Below are positions 1 to 14,400 of a stretch of 64,000 nt of DNA, one piece after another (the first letter of the stretch is position 1; every line of letters starts with the position of its first letter). Below the pieces are notes generated by a model. The model searched no databases. It was given only the letters and a program-made list of their open reading frames with translations, and was not told where the DNA came from. This DNA comes from Rotaria macrura. Lineage: Eukaryota > Rotifera > Eurotatoria > Philodinida > Philodinidae. The position numbers and the translations under genes are program-made. The stretch covers positions 90,921-154,920 of the forward strand of contig OENT01000200.1 of NCBI GenBank assembly GCA_900239685.1, given 5' to 3'.

Positions 1-583
1 CTCTCACTTTTCATCGATACTCTACGTTATGTGGCCAGAGATCTAACCTACTTTATCTTGATGTTTTCAATTGTCATATTTGCCTTTTTATCACTCTTCT
101 ACTTGCTCTTCGAAGCCCAACTCTGGTCATGCTCAACTGTTCTTCGCACATCTGAAATATTGGCCCAGATGCTGTCACTCAAAGTCAATTTGCTAGAAAT
201 TCGAACAAAGTATCCTTTTCTGGGACCATTCGCCTTTTCTCTGTTCATCTTTTTGGTTGTCTTCATCGGTTCTACCATGTTTATTTCAATAATCACTAAT
301 GGTTTTCGTACTCTACATCGAAATGTAAAGCTAGGTGAAGGAGGTCAAAGTATAATTTCGTTTATGGTTTTCAAGTTCAAACAAAAAATCGGTAATCAAT
401 GCAGTTTGGAGCATGCATGAAAAATAATATCAGTCTATTGGATTTTTAGGCCTCAAAACATTAAGTCATCATGAGCTTGTAGAAGAACGAGACATTCACA
501 TGAGTTATCAATATCAAGATACAATTCAGCAATTTTCCGAAAGAATCGATCGGCTTTTGGCCATACTGCAAAGAATCAATTAA
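1..583 (+). CDS. Polycystin-family (PKD) channel, C-terminal part; 5' end outside the window
   Basis: Two exons are visible: 1-391 (frame 1) and 450-583, joined by a 58-base GT-AG intron at 392-449, ending in TAA. The first exon holds the last membrane part of a polycystin cation channel: a hydrophobic helix (about 60-110), an amphipathic pore-loop stretch, then a final helix with the FLVVFIGSTMF run followed by an arginine-containing juxtamembrane segment. The order helix - pore loop - helix and the upstream L-x-R-Y-V-A-R-D-L motif match PKD2 and PKD1-like proteins, which conduct cations in cilia and the ER. The second exon adds about 44 residues with a short predicted coiled coil (heptad-like QQFSERIDRLLAIL). 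A possible AATAAA lies at 660-665. The polycystin-1 versus polycystin-2 subclass cannot be decided from the tail. Family call is fairly sure; extent is partial. Confidence 0.8.
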
Positions 584-3500
584 AATCCTGTATTGGTCTC
601 GTAAGATCATATTATTTCCTTTTTTGTTTTACCTTACATGAACTATTTTAGAACCAGAAAATAAAAATATCTGACAGATTCATAAGCAACAACGTTTAAG
701 ATTTATCAATAGTTCTGCTCGAAACTTAATGACTTCGTTCGATATATCCATATTACTTATCATGGATGTAATTTTTTCTCTCATGTTGTTCTTTTTTCAC
801 TGCTTACAAAGTTTGACACTTCGCTATGTACCAATTCTCACCTATTTATAGGACAAAATCTTTGAAATAAAAATTTTGACCGAGAGTGAAAATATTCACT
901 ATTTGAGAATAGCTCTGTAAAATAGTGATACTTTTTCTGTTTCATCACGTTTTATGAATGATTATCAGTTTGTTCTGTAACTTTATCTGCTCTTACATGA
1001 CTAACGCTTTTTATTTTTCTTCTTCAAAAGTTCATGTCTGAATAAATCATCCATATTTACTTAAATAATAGTTACTGCTTTTTTCTTCATTGGTAATGGT
1101 CTTTCTCTCTTAATCTTTGTATTTCTGTGCAGTCGAATAGGTTTTCGTTTTGAAGCATGTCAATACAAAAATACATGTGCGTTCGATTCTTTATTTCAAT
1201 CACACCCATAACGACAATCAAGATACAAGTGTACACTTCGGTTACCTACATGAGCAAATTCTATGGAAAGAAATATCAGCTCAATGGTAGCCGACGGCAC
1301 ACGACACTTTTAAACATCTTGATGTGCTGTCAGAATATCGAACCGGCTGCATGGGTGAAAGATCTATGGTAAAAATAAATTCAACATTTTCATAACTGAT
1401 TTTAAGATTGTTATGTTGTGAGATGATGGTAATAGATGCTGATGAGGAAAAACAAAAAGAAGGCGGTAGTCAGGTTCCAATTGCTAAAACTGTCTGTTTC
1501 GCACATGTCAAAACATAAATGCCTATTAATTTATTATTGATAGATGTATTTACAAGAGCTAGTCGTCTTTTAGCTCTTGTATGGTATGTTTCATTCGACC
1601 ATTTTCTATGCATAAAGTTAAGTGGGTCGAATTGGGCTCTTGTGTGTGCCATCATATGTCCTAGTAAGAAGCCGTTTGTTTTCTACTGTAAGCTTCTTAT
1701 TTTGCTATACTATATCGGTAAGCTTACAGGGTTTTCACAGCATTGTAGAATATGCTCGTTACGATTTTTATGGTTTAATTAGATGTATCATCGTCGGCAA
1801 TGGTCTGAGTTTATGATTGAAATCTTTTTCCGCGTGTAAATTACAGAAATTTAAACCATGTTTTATCAAAAATACAGAACATATACGAAATACTTTTTTA
1901 ATTTACTTTCTTCAATGATCAACAAAGTGTTCATAGTTGTTTCTTCGATTTATGCGTGCTAAGGATATATATTGTTAACAAGTCGATTTCAATATCAAGA
2001 TCTTTCGAAATATTAGTCAATATAATCTGTTTTTCTCTGCTTTCATTGATTCTGTGAAAACTGGAAGTTATATTCAACTTATAATGATTTTTATAGGTAA
2101 GAATTTTAGAAAATGAAATATAGAACAATGATAGAAACAAAAAGAAATCGTTCAGCTGATGGAGTGTCATTTAGGAACGGAAAAACATTCTGTTTCTCTG
2201 CTTACAATTTTTCGATGACTAGTTATACATATTTCCATTCATAATATCACTAATTAGAATTCTTTAGTCTTTTTCTTATGCTAAAGATTTTCAATAGGAA
2301 TTATTATTTCTAGAAGTAGATATAATTTATTTGATAAAAGTGAATGTAGACATGTTGCAAGATTTTTAACTGACGGCCAAATTTCAAATGACTCTTAAAC
2401 ATGCTCATGATTTGTGTGAACTTTAGTACACAAGAAAACAATGCCGACATTCACATCATTTCGATAAATTATTTCATGCGAGTAAAAAACAATCATCAAT
2501 ATTTGGACACTTTTCTGTACGCTACCATATTCGACTTATCATACTTATTCTGTGAAATATCAATGATGACCAAACTTAAAAATATTCCGTGCATAATCTA
2601 TTTCGGCTCACGCATCGCCACGTTCATCAAATCCATTATTTTCGAATCTAAAACTAAGAATAATATATTGCATCTTTAACTGATCACATCTATGTTTATT
2701 TACTGTACCGCAACCAGTACCGACGTTTTTCTTTGTTCCAAGTACCGCATATTTCGGCTGACTCGTGGACATCATTTCTTACTAAAGCATGCCGCAATAT
2801 CTTATTCAATATGTTACGTGTTTCGATAGAAATACATTCAATAACAATCAATTAACAATTTACGTATGTTTACATAGAATTGACCAAAAATTACAATAAC
2901 AGTACTGATATTTGTGTAATCTAGTTCACATAAAAGATTTTATTTCAAACAAGAATATTCCAAAATTTTATCTGTCATAATATTTACACATGTACAATAA
3001 CAGTACTTGAGGTTCAGTTTTGATCTCGTTCTAGAATCTAGATTAAAAATTGAATTCAAACTGAAAGACACTTTTAAAAATAGATAATGACTTCGGTTAG
3101 CACTAGATTACAACTCGGGGTATGTTTCGAGTAGACATGTAAAGAGTATTCATGAAAATCTGATGATAGTATCGAAACTTTACACAGTATCATTTCCAAT
3201 CGTTAGAAGATGAACGAAGTGTTTGCATGAAACAAGAGTATAATGTGCATGATGAATATCAATTTGTTTGTCGATTTTTCTAGTTTACGAATACAAATAT
3301 TGAAGTAGTATTATTAGCTATTATCAATGACACACATGCACCTTATGATGATTTTAGTGGCTGAGATTCAGAGCTGTAATAGCACAATAGAGTGAATTAT
3401 TCAAGAGTGTCGAAGCATGAGACAAGTTACACCATGTTGGGTAGGATGTGCGAGAAAGAAAGATAAATATGAATGATTCAGCTCCATACCAACATCCACT

Positions 3501-4657
3501 AACATCATTATGTTTCCAAAAAATCAGATTAGATTTAAGTTGTAAGTCAATTTTACTGGCTGCTCGTTCCCTTCCCCTTTTCACACTCCAAGAGGGTGCG
3601 TTGACAAACTATGTTTCTAGAAAGAAATCAATTCACAAAAATCTATTTTATATGGTTCTTAGTTCTAAAACATAATTAATCATTTAAGTATTGAACATAA
3701 ATTATACTTCTTGAATGGAAACAAGAGACTTTTTCTAGCCATCATTAATATTTTTATGAATTTTTCCAAGAACATTCGAGAAAGATTAATATTGCAGATG
3801 TATGCATGTATGTTATAAAGAAAGCAAGAAAAACAAAAGTTTTAATAAATGATCATGAAGTTGTGAAGATTTCATTCCAACACGACTGTAACACATACAA
3901 GTTTTACAATTATTACATTCATCGAAAATTAACACTGTTGTGATATTTTATCGTGATTTTTCATTTTAGAAAAGTCACTTTTGCCCATGATTTCTTTCAC
4001 TATGAACCAATAATTAGATCAGTTGTGCTGCCATTTAATGCTTATGTTTTCTTAAGATTCTCATAAGGTTATTCATGCCGTAGACAAGTTATCATAAATA
4101 AAACATAAAAAGATGCTAGACAATCTAAAAGAGAAAATAGTAGACAAGTTCAGACAATCGAACGACTATATCCTTTGACATCATATTACTTGCCTTTTAT
4201 GATGGTGTGAAATTTGACGAAAAACCATAATAAAAAATTCAAACACTAATACATATTTCTAATTTATTGAAAGATTTATTCGTGAAAAACGTTTTTCGTA
4301 TCATATCAAACTAATATCATAAAAAGTAGCAAGAATTTCCTAATATTCTAGAATGTCACTTAGCCATAGAATTCTACAACTAGAAATATTGGTATAGTAT
4401 GCAAGAATACATCCTGTTCCATATTAAGAAAATCCATCTTTGTGTGATTTAAAACACTAAAAAAGTCGACTATAATGAGATCAAAACATGAATGTTCTCG
4501 TCAATCATAAGGTAATAGTACTTGATTCTTTACAATCCATGTCACAAAAAGCATTGAATTTTATTAAAACAATTATCTGCATATTTCTACATTAAAAAAA
4601 ACACGTAAGTTCCCTAAAAATATAGTTCTGATTTAATTCTTTTTGTTTTCTTCGTTT
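584..4657. other. Gene-free stretch, about 4.1 kb
   Basis: AT-rich sequence between the 3' ends of the polycystin (+) and the protocadherin-like gene (-), which converge here. All open frames are under 95 codons, in both strands, with no recognisable domain or splice-linked continuation. An AATAAA on the minus strand at 4565-4560 probably serves the protocadherin-like gene. I see nothing else. Confidence 0.5.
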
Positions 4658-7600
4658 CTAGACAATAAGACTATCGGATGAAAAAGTTGAAGGATGAAGA
4701 TTTATTTTTGGATGACGTTCAACAAGTGAATATAATTGTTCAAAGCGTTTTAAACTGTCTTGATAAGCTTGCTGTGATGAATGTATAGAACTAATAGATG
4801 GTGGTCGCATTGTCATTTGCTGTGCATGATTAGATGATACATCTGATGATCCATATACACCTTCATCTCGATCGATGCTGCAAGTAACTCGATTATTTAA
4901 ATGCGTTAGATATCTTTCAACCTGAATAAGTATTGATGAAAAAATAAAAATTTTTGTTTTGTTTTGTTAAAAACGATTTAAGTAACCTTCTCTGAATAAC
5001 CAAAATCTCCTTGATGAGTACCGCTAGTATTGATTACTTTCATATCTGCTGCTTGTTTAATTCCATATTGATAGATGCGATTGGATGAATTCTAAAAGAA
5101 CAAAGAAGTTTAATCGCATTGAGGAAAAAATGACGAGATTAATGTAGCATTGAATCATTAATCTATATACAAACATACACATCGACAAATCAAATGAACC
5201 AGCAAGGTCAAATAATCTTTTCTTTAACAAAAGAAAATCGTTTTTGTGGGTGTCAATAAACATTAGAAAAAAGACATAAGAATTCTATGAGATATAATCG
5301 AACTAGAGAAATGTCTAAATAATTGAATCGATATTAGTGCTGTTGTTGTTATTGTTGTTACTTTCTTTTCTTAATCAACAACATGATCACTAGTTTCATT
5401 CGCACTTTGATCATCAGAGAAGAAAAGAACTTCTAACGCTTTTCTCGAATGATGATAATCACATCGGTTTGTCTATTTGCTTCCTGATATCGTATATATA
5501 TATATATATATGACTCAATATTTGTTTTTGACAAACGTAATGTTTGTATAATGAGTACACATTCATCTTCGATTTCGGTATGATTCAAAAGTGAAATCAG
5601 ATAAGATCGAATCGAGAGTCATTGGAATCGGTGAATGAAATTGTAGTTCACTCTATTTGAATTCTTCTAGTTGACAATGAATGAATAGGAATAGGATGAT
5701 TTGAACAAACGAACGAACTATCCGAATGAAGAATCATGCAAAAAACAAAATTCTTCTTGCTTTATAGTAGACAAATAAATAGCGGTAATATGCTCGAGCA
5801 TTCTCTCAAAAAGACAAAAAAAGAAAATAGAAATCATTTTGTGGCTGGAAATACTCATGCCATCATCTAGCATCACAACTCGTATCAAATCCACATAAAT
5901 ACCTGAATGACATTAGGAAAGGTTCGAACAGATTCTGTTCAGATCCATAGTTCAATTCATGAGATGTAGCAATACAAATTCTAATCGGGATGTTCTTTAG
6001 AAGAATATATCCACTGAAGACTTACTTTTATTTCTTCGAGTGCTTCAATCGTTGTTTTTTGTGATGAACCAGTTCGTTCATTTGAGCTGCTGGTACTTCC
6101 ACATGTAGAATTTCTTATCGAGTTTCTTAATGATTTCGGTTTTTTTGATCGTAATAAGCAAACGATTAAAAAACATATCGAAATCAATATAGCAGTAAGA
6201 AAGACAACAATTAAAAATGTTAAAAGTAATATTAAACTGATGTTTTCTAAACTGAAATATTTTGTTTCGTTTGTTTTATATATTGAACGTATTTGAAGTG
6301 GTATTGATATTGTATTTGTCAAATTTCCACTATCATAAACTGTTATATTGATGGTAAATAATCCTGGTAGTGCTGGCATTGAACAAAGAATTAATTCACC
6401 ATCATATGTTAAACTTAGGTCGAGAAACGGTAAAACAGTATATGAATATTTAAATGCATGTGGTTGAAATCGATCTCGATCTCGAATAGTAAATTGAGTT
6501 ATAAGAAATGGAGTTTTGGTTGTTTCGTAAAATATTGATGATGATGATTGATTAAATTGTACAGGAAGAATAATCTCAGGTGAATTATCATTACAATCAT
6601 CGATTTCTATAAATAATAAAATCGATGTTGATAATGCTGGCATACCAGAATCTATACAGTGCAATTGAACAGTTGCTGCTTGTTGAATTTCATAATCCAA
6701 TACAGGGGAACCCTTGATTTGTAATGAATATGCGTTTGTTGTTAAAATATTTAAATTTAGACGAGTATCATTTAATGTACAACTGACATGACTATTATTA
6801 CCAGAATCATTATCAGTGATATAGATATATAACAAAGGTATATCTAAAGAAAAACCAAAAATTTATTTCTTATCTGGATGTAAAAATATTCGGATACAAG
6901 GAACTTGACGTGAAACGTCAAGGTCATATTCCTTTTTCACTGGATTAAGTTCGGTCAAATTTATATTATTCAAAAAACAAAATACAAGTCCTCTAACTCT
7001 TTTGAGACTGCAACGCGTACTATCAAAGTGTTTCAAAACTCATGTCGATTTCTATCGTGTCGAAATTTTTATCCATATTAAAATTGACCTTGACATTCTG
7101 CTTTCACATGGATTCTTTCCTTCCTTTGTTCATTCACTTTTCGTATTGAATAAGGAGAAAAACGTTTTTTTTTTGTCTCTTCGTTTACCTTTTGATATGC
7201 ATTCCGGTACATTGATTTGATGGTTACTCATAATTGTTCCATTAACGTGTGTTAATAAAACATTTGGTACATGATCATTGACATCTGTTACATCAATAAT
7301 TAATGTTGCATAATTATTCAGCTGTGGTACACCATGATCTTGAGCTAAATATATATTTCGTCAAAACTCTATTCAAAAAGAAAAATATCTATGAACGTAA
7401 TCGATCAATACCTTTTATTGTCAATGAATATGAACGTTGTTTTTCATAGTCTAGAAATTTTCTTAAATAAACATCTCCTGTTTGTTCATGAATATAAAAC
7501 ATCGCTGACGGATCATCGATCGAATAAATTATACGAGCATTTTCCCCTTCATCATTATCTTTTGCATGCATTTTCAGGAGAATTGAATCTAGTGGTTGAT

Positions 7601-8431
7601 TTTCTTGAAGGGATTTTCGATAAGTAATTTGATCAAATATGGGTGCATTATCATTAATACTGAAAACAAAAATATTTGTAAATCGAAGCAACTACAGAAA
7701 ATAAGAACAAATTTACTCTGTAACAATAATTTCAATATTCTGTTCTCCTGATAGTGCCGGTTGGCCTCCATCGTAGGCAATTAGTTTCAATAAATAATGT
7801 GATTTTGTTTCACGATCTAGATTTCTTTTAAGTTTGAGAATTGGTTTCGATCGTTTTATCAAAACAAATGGATTGTTAATGGTTGGATATAGTTCATAAT
7901 TCTGTACGGATAATAGACCATAATCATAATCACTAGCTGATTCAAGTGGAATTTCATAATCAATTGGAAGATTTTCTGCAATAGGCAGTTGTATAAATGA
8001 TTTCTTAAATGTCGGTGAATGATCATTGATATCTAAATGATAGAAGTTCCATACAATCTATACAACGCAACAAAACGTCGTTAATACTAACCTTTAATAA
8101 TAATTTGAATAGTTCGTATGGAAATATTATATGTTGAAAAAGTTTGTAAAAAATTTAAATTTATTAAACATTCCGAACAATGACAAATCTTTTTCTCACA
8201 AAATTCTTCTCTATTAATTATTTGATTTGTCGTATATAGAGACTGATTTTGTTTTAAATAAAAATATGTTTGATATAAATAAGATGACGGCAACCATTGA
8301 ATATTATTGGATGATGATATCATAGAATATACCAATGTATTTGAGGGAAGTTCTTCGTGAATATAGATTCGTGATGTGTTATTATCATATGCTGATATAG
8401 ATATTATTAAAACACAGTAAACAAGTAACAT
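4658..8431 (-). CDS. Protocadherin-like cell-adhesion receptor, about 5 cadherin repeats, single TM
   Basis: Seven exons (8431-8092, 8032-7717, 7659-7412, 7344-7189, 6843-6026, 5091-4987, 4921-4658) give 748 aa, all with GT-AG introns in consistent phase. A signal peptide covers about residues 1-15. Cadherin repeats follow. EC1 is of protocadherin type (HEELPSNT near the start, two cysteine pairs). Inter-repeat calcium motifs are DINDHSP, DINDNAP, DVNDHVP and DDCNDNSP, so about five repeats. A TM helix lies near residues 555-584. The cytoplasmic tail (about 165 aa) is Ser/Asn-rich, has no visible catenin-binding region, and ends in Ser-Leu-Ile-Val, a possible class II PDZ ligand. Role by family: calcium-dependent homophilic adhesion at the plasma membrane. 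Intron 5 (6025-5092, 934 bases) is much longer than the others. The start is the first ATG before the signal peptide. Class is fairly sure; orthology to a named protocadherin is not. Confidence 0.85.
5493..5511. repeat. (TA)n microsatellite in protocadherin intron 5
   Basis: A run of about nine TA units inside the long fifth intron of the protocadherin-like gene. A short trinucleotide-like TTG run lies nearby at about 5339-5360. No function is visible. Confidence 0.8.
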
Positions 8432-11400
8432 TTCTTATCTAGAAATACATGAATAGGAAAAAATGATTCCATTTATTCGTATAACAAATGCTATTTACAA
8501 TGTATTGATGCCAGTTAATTTAGATTCTTAGTTCATACCTCGATAGTAAATTGAATTTCTTGTCTTGCCGCCTATATTGATTACAATACAGTACGAATAC
8601 TGGCCACAACTGTATATTCGTTTCTTTTATTTCTTTAAGAGTGTACACGAGCTGGTTCCCCTTTTTTTTCTCCATGTTCAATCGAGAAGAAAAGAAAAAT
8701 GAACTTTCTCTTCTTTCTCTCTCTCTCTCTCTCTCTGGCGTTTTCTTTTGCTCATTAGATTAATCACTTTTCAATTCACATCATTGTAAATGTGGTACCG
8801 TACACATAAGCCAATCGTAGATTTAATTGATTTTTTTAGATGATACCGTGAAAAACAGGTGCACTGTTATCTTTTGCACTCAACAACTAGACAAAAGAGT
8901 CAAGTCAAAACATCAGAGATCAATGTCATTGATATATATGTGACATCACAAACATTGTGTCGATTGATCTAGAGAGAGAGAGAGAGATATAGGAAGGTTT
9001 GATGATCGGCATTCACACGTAAACTTGAAAAAAAACATATTCACATGTACATATTTAGTGGACTATTGGGAATAAAAAAAATAAAACAATTATGAATACT
9101 TTATTGATAGTTTTTTTTTCTCTCCACATCGATGGACAGAGGTATCTTGTTGATGATCATTATTTAACATGAACATGTAAATCATAAAACTGAGGATTTT
9201 TTCAACATCATACTATAAACGCGTGGAAGTGTGTCGTATGTTATATGCAGATATTCATATCACTTGACATATACGGTATACAAATAGAAAAACAAAAGAT
9301 TTGATTCCATTCATTTGTCAAGTATAATTTACATTTTTTTTTGGTGTTGATGTATAACCTCTTAAAGCAATCCAATATATGTGTGTGTATGTCGACAGTC
9401 GATGTCTGTCTACTCTAAAATTCAATGTTTGTATGCGTTGACTCATTAGTGAAATCCTTATAGGACAGTCACGAGAATAAACAATAGGATCAAAAGGACG
9501 ACGCGAATGTTGTCGCGCACACCAATATGAATAGGAAACAAACGATCGTAACTCACTTGAGAAATAGTCCTCAGTCTTTTTTTTCAATTTAATTTTTAAC
9601 AATACTAAATCACTTATTGTTTTTCACTTTTTTTTTCGATAAATAGATGTATTGGTACTTTATACGAAATGAAACACTTGAGACGATAGATATTCGCATC
9701 ATCTCAATTGTAAATGATTTTACTCTTTCGTTCTTTTTCTTTTTGTTATTCATCCGATTAACACTTTTGAAGTTTCAGTTGATTTTATGTTTTTTTTTTC
9801 GTGGTGTTGATCGATCGAAAATTACTTCCTTGTTTACTCCGCTACACATAATCATAGATCAAATTACTATTCATCATTTTCTACTTGACACATATGTGCA
9901 TTCATGTCAATACATATCTGATATGTGTGTATATGTCAAGAGTATAAAGGATTAGAGTTCATCAACAGCTTTCTTTATTTATTTAACAGAACCAATACAC
10001 AGGAAAAAAAACGGAAATCATATATTAAGAGTAGGTGATATTCATGGTGAACAAATGTTTGACGAGAATAAATTTGCTGTTCAATGAATATCACTGATGA
10101 TTTTATTTATGGATGATACTAATCTTGAATTGGTTTGAACTAATCATCAGAAGATAATTACTCTATCAAAAATCGGTTGTTTAATGATTGAGCCGATGAT
10201 AATTAATGGTGAACCTATTTGTTCTTTTTCTAAGTCTAATTTTATTTATCAAAGTAGCTTCGACATGATGACATTGAATGAATGAATTTAAAGCTAGGAT
10301 TTTATATAGAAATCAATCACGAATGAAAAATTTTTACATCAAGCAAATATTTCTGTAGGATTCTATCGATTATTAGTTTATGTATAAAGCAAACGATGAA
10401 ACACGCGATGAGATTTTTTAATTCGTTTTTATTCTGTGGTAATAGTTAAAAAGCATCTGTTTGAATTGGCTGGTTAATTGAATCATCATAGAGTATCGAA
10501 TAGGACCAACGGGTATTTACATTGAAAATAAAATTTTAAAAGAACATCATGTTTCTTACCTCCTCTAAATTACACATAGTTCTACAAAGAATGCTCGAAG
10601 TTGTTTGATTTTATTTACAATTATTGAAATAAAAAAGCGAACATGGTTTTTTTTCAAATTTTAGCTTCGGCAAGTTTCTTCAATGTGAGATTCTTACTAG
10701 TTTCAACTCTTAGAGTGATATGAGATAGGAATGAAAGTGACAAGATCAGACTTGTCAACAATGCCATCAATTTTCATAGTTAATGTAAAAATTATCATAA
10801 AGCTGAGAGAACGTTTTGTGCTTCATGCTTACAGCGGTAACTTCATTACGTTGAACGAAACTTAGTTTTTAGGCTTTTGATTTGTCTACTTTAATATATT
10901 TAACAGCAATGTGGAAACGTAATCTATGTCTGTTTTATACTTTTTTGAGAAAATAATTCTTTGTTTCATAAGATCTTGAAAGATTTGTAATTATGATGTC
11001 GAATTAATTTGAAAACATGAGAAAACAACATATATATACTCGTCGAAAATCGATATGAACTAATGATTGTATCAATGAATTTTCTCCGTAGGTGAGAGTG
11101 AGAGAGAGAGACAGTAAATCTAGTCAACATTTTTAGAATAGTTAATCAATCGATTGTAGTAGGCAATGGATAGTTTGTATGAACGACGTGCTTGTCGATT
11201 GTTATTATATGATCGAGTCAACAAAAATTGTTGAAACGATTTCGTTTGAAAACTGTGGGATAAGTATACTGGTGACGGTAGTTACTCTCGTTTGAATAAC
11301 TTCACCATACTCACATTCACACTCCGAAAAAAAACAAGATAAACGTAAAAAATCAGTAATTTAATTTTTATCCCGAATGAGTCGAACGGTGACGCGTGTA

Positions 11401-14400
11401 TTGCCCATTTAGACTGCTCGATACTCTTGAAGATTGTGTGAAATAGTGACTCCAACATCCAAAACACATCTCAAAATGATTATCAGAGACTCTGCTTGGT
11501 TTTAACGTAGTATGTTGCATGAAGTGTTAATTTAAATGTGTTATCATCCGAATAGTATAGTTTTTACAATTTCGCCTTCTCACTTTCAAGACAAATTAAG
11601 CATAGTGTAACATGTAGCTATGTAAAATACTTTGTCCTCCTTTTATTGTCAAATGTATCATTCATGTCATTGCATTGTAACCGATGGTAAGTAAAAGTTT
11701 TCGGAGAATGTTAACATGAAGTAGCTCGATTCTGAGAATTAAACATTCTCTCGTATGTCAGATAAACATGATGATACTTCGTGATGAAAAATACCTTTTC
11801 ATCGACAAATATTTTGTTTGTGCATGAACCAGACGAATCGTTTGAGCAAATACATCTACTCTGAGTGCAATCTAGTTTTACTACACACCATCAAAATTTT
11901 ATACGATCATGTATAAATATTGTAGTAAAATGAGACAACATTGACATACTCAAACCTTCACTTGAAATCATGGTCAATATTCATATCTGTACTAAAATCA
12001 ATAAGTAACAAATACAAAATACGAGATGAATATTCGTTTTCTCAATTATCATGTCGAAAAGTTTGTTTATTACCGATACACTTTTTACAGTTGATCGTAA
12101 GGAGCCCAAGAAAAACTGAATAGCTCGTCTTTGATCGAGACCAGATTTATATACACATCAAGAGTTTCGATTGCGAATAAATATTTTTAGTGATCATGCA
12201 ATATACATCATCTAATCGGAGACGTCTGACAAATTTTGATATACTTTTAAATAAGTGAAAATTTATTGAAGAACAAAGTAATAATGAATATTTTAATGTA
12301 TTTAATTGTACGCATTCATGCAAAAATGATCCAATATTGAATTTGGCCACATAACTTAAAGCAACGCAAACAAGAAAACATCTGATATATCACAATATTC
12401 ATTACAATCAATTATTAATTTTATATTCAATACTGTAAGATAAAAAAATAAGGTTGAAGCTTCATTAGTTGTCCGACCCTTGATTTCGATTTGTTTTTTC
12501 TTTGAGTCAGATCTCTTTATTAACACGTTCATGAACACTTATAATAAAATATTTCTTTTCTTTTCACTGATAGTCTCCACTAATAACTGAACGATCATTT
12601 TGATATAGAAAAAAAATCATTTGAATACAATTATGATATTTCAATAGCGAAAAATTCTACCGTATGCTTTACTAAAATATATTTCATGCATTTTCATCAG
12701 TGTATATAAAAATGATGAGATGTCAGAATTGTTCACTTATCATATATTGAATCGTTAGTTTCTAGAATAGTTTTGTTTGTATTAGCTCTTGGGAATAGAT
12801 TACGGGTAGTACTCACAATTAGAACGAGAGCTGACTTATTTATATTATTCACCTGTCAACGATTGCTGTCAAAATCTCATACGTCATTCGGATATTGATA
12901 GTTCAAACTTGATAGTGGAGTATTAGAACGTAAGTTATTGAATAAGATTTTTGAATGGTAATTGTTTTGATCATGTTTTTTTACGTTCATTTATTTTTTC
13001 TTGAACTTATTTCGTGAACTATGATGTTTTACTCAAGTAAATACACATTATTCAAACCAATGCAGCATTTCAAAAATAAATTTTATTTTTCAATTGATAA
13101 ATATCTTTTATCGACGAATTCTTTTGTATTTAAAAAGACCAGTATTTTGTTGTTAGACGTTACTATGTGTAAAAGAAATATCTCAAGTTGCAACATATGA
13201 AAACAAGCATTTACACAGTATAGTTTCAAATAATGAAAAAATGCCTTGAACTTTCAATATTAAATTTTTCAACGAAATTGAATAGAATTGTTGTTTTCAA
13301 TAATTGTACATTGAAAATCATTGTTAGCCAAAATGAAATTGTATCATACATCAAGTTAAATAAGGAACATGAAACATGCGTTTCTTTTTTCATGTCAGTC
13401 TGAATCTTGACATTTATTGATACGAGCATAGCATTACTCTTTAGTACAAATCAGACTTTTTGCCGACTAATATTATGATGGTAATAGAATAAAAGTTGAT
13501 GGGGTTGTCTTTTGAAGAAGTTCATCGAGTTAGTCTTAGTAAAATGACATGAATAGAACAATCATATGTCTTCTTAACTTTGTATTCTATTCTCTCGTAA
13601 GCGATATGCTAGCAAAACAAAAAAGAATGGAACTATTTCAATGAATTTCATCAACTATTTGTAGAGTTTATGTAACAAGCTCTGATAGTAAAACACACAA
13701 ATCGAGAAATAGGAATGTTAACAACAAAAAGAATCAATCAAAAATTTATGAAAGATAATATTAAACATTAATGAATAAACATATATGATAATTACAAGAG
13801 AAGAATGAACGGAATAAAGAAATAGATAGATAATAAATAATGTAATTTCATTTTATTATCCGTCATAATAATAATAATATCTAATTGAAATCGTGTACAT
13901 CAATTTTCAATTTACAACAAAATTTTTTTTCGATAATTTCGAAGAAAAATCAAGACTCACAAGTGATTGGCTTGAAATTCTTAACGAGCCCTAAAATAAG
14001 AAGAAATAAATATCTTAGACGTTCATATAGCATGATCGATTTGCGTTTCTAATCACACGAATGTTTTGTCTAACTGCGAAGTTAATTCTAACGATGATAA
14101 TTTGTAATTGATGTGTAGACAAGCAATTTCATTCGTGGACTATTTGACTGTGTCATTCTCAAAAATATAAATTTTTAGTTTTAGGAATAAAATATTTACA
14201 TAGAGAATATTTGTAAAATTCACATGAATCTATTCGCAAAATTTCAATTGCAAGTATATGATTTCGAAGATCTTCTATAGGATTTTCCGGTATACACTTC
14301 AATTTTCAAGTGTTTTGAATCTAACGATATGTTTGAAAATAAATACTATGATTTTGCATGGGGTACTACTTGTTTAACTTTAAATTCTTAATATAAAATT

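Noticed and set aside
3145-3185. CTGATGA...GAAAC arrangement resembling a hammerhead ribozyme core
   Set aside because: The seven bases between the two motifs cannot form stem II and no stems I or III pair around them. CTGATGA also occurs many times elsewhere without context.
9318-9602. 94-codon minus-strand frame
   Set aside because: No family signature, biased composition, and no splice partner; typical chance frame in AT-rich DNA.
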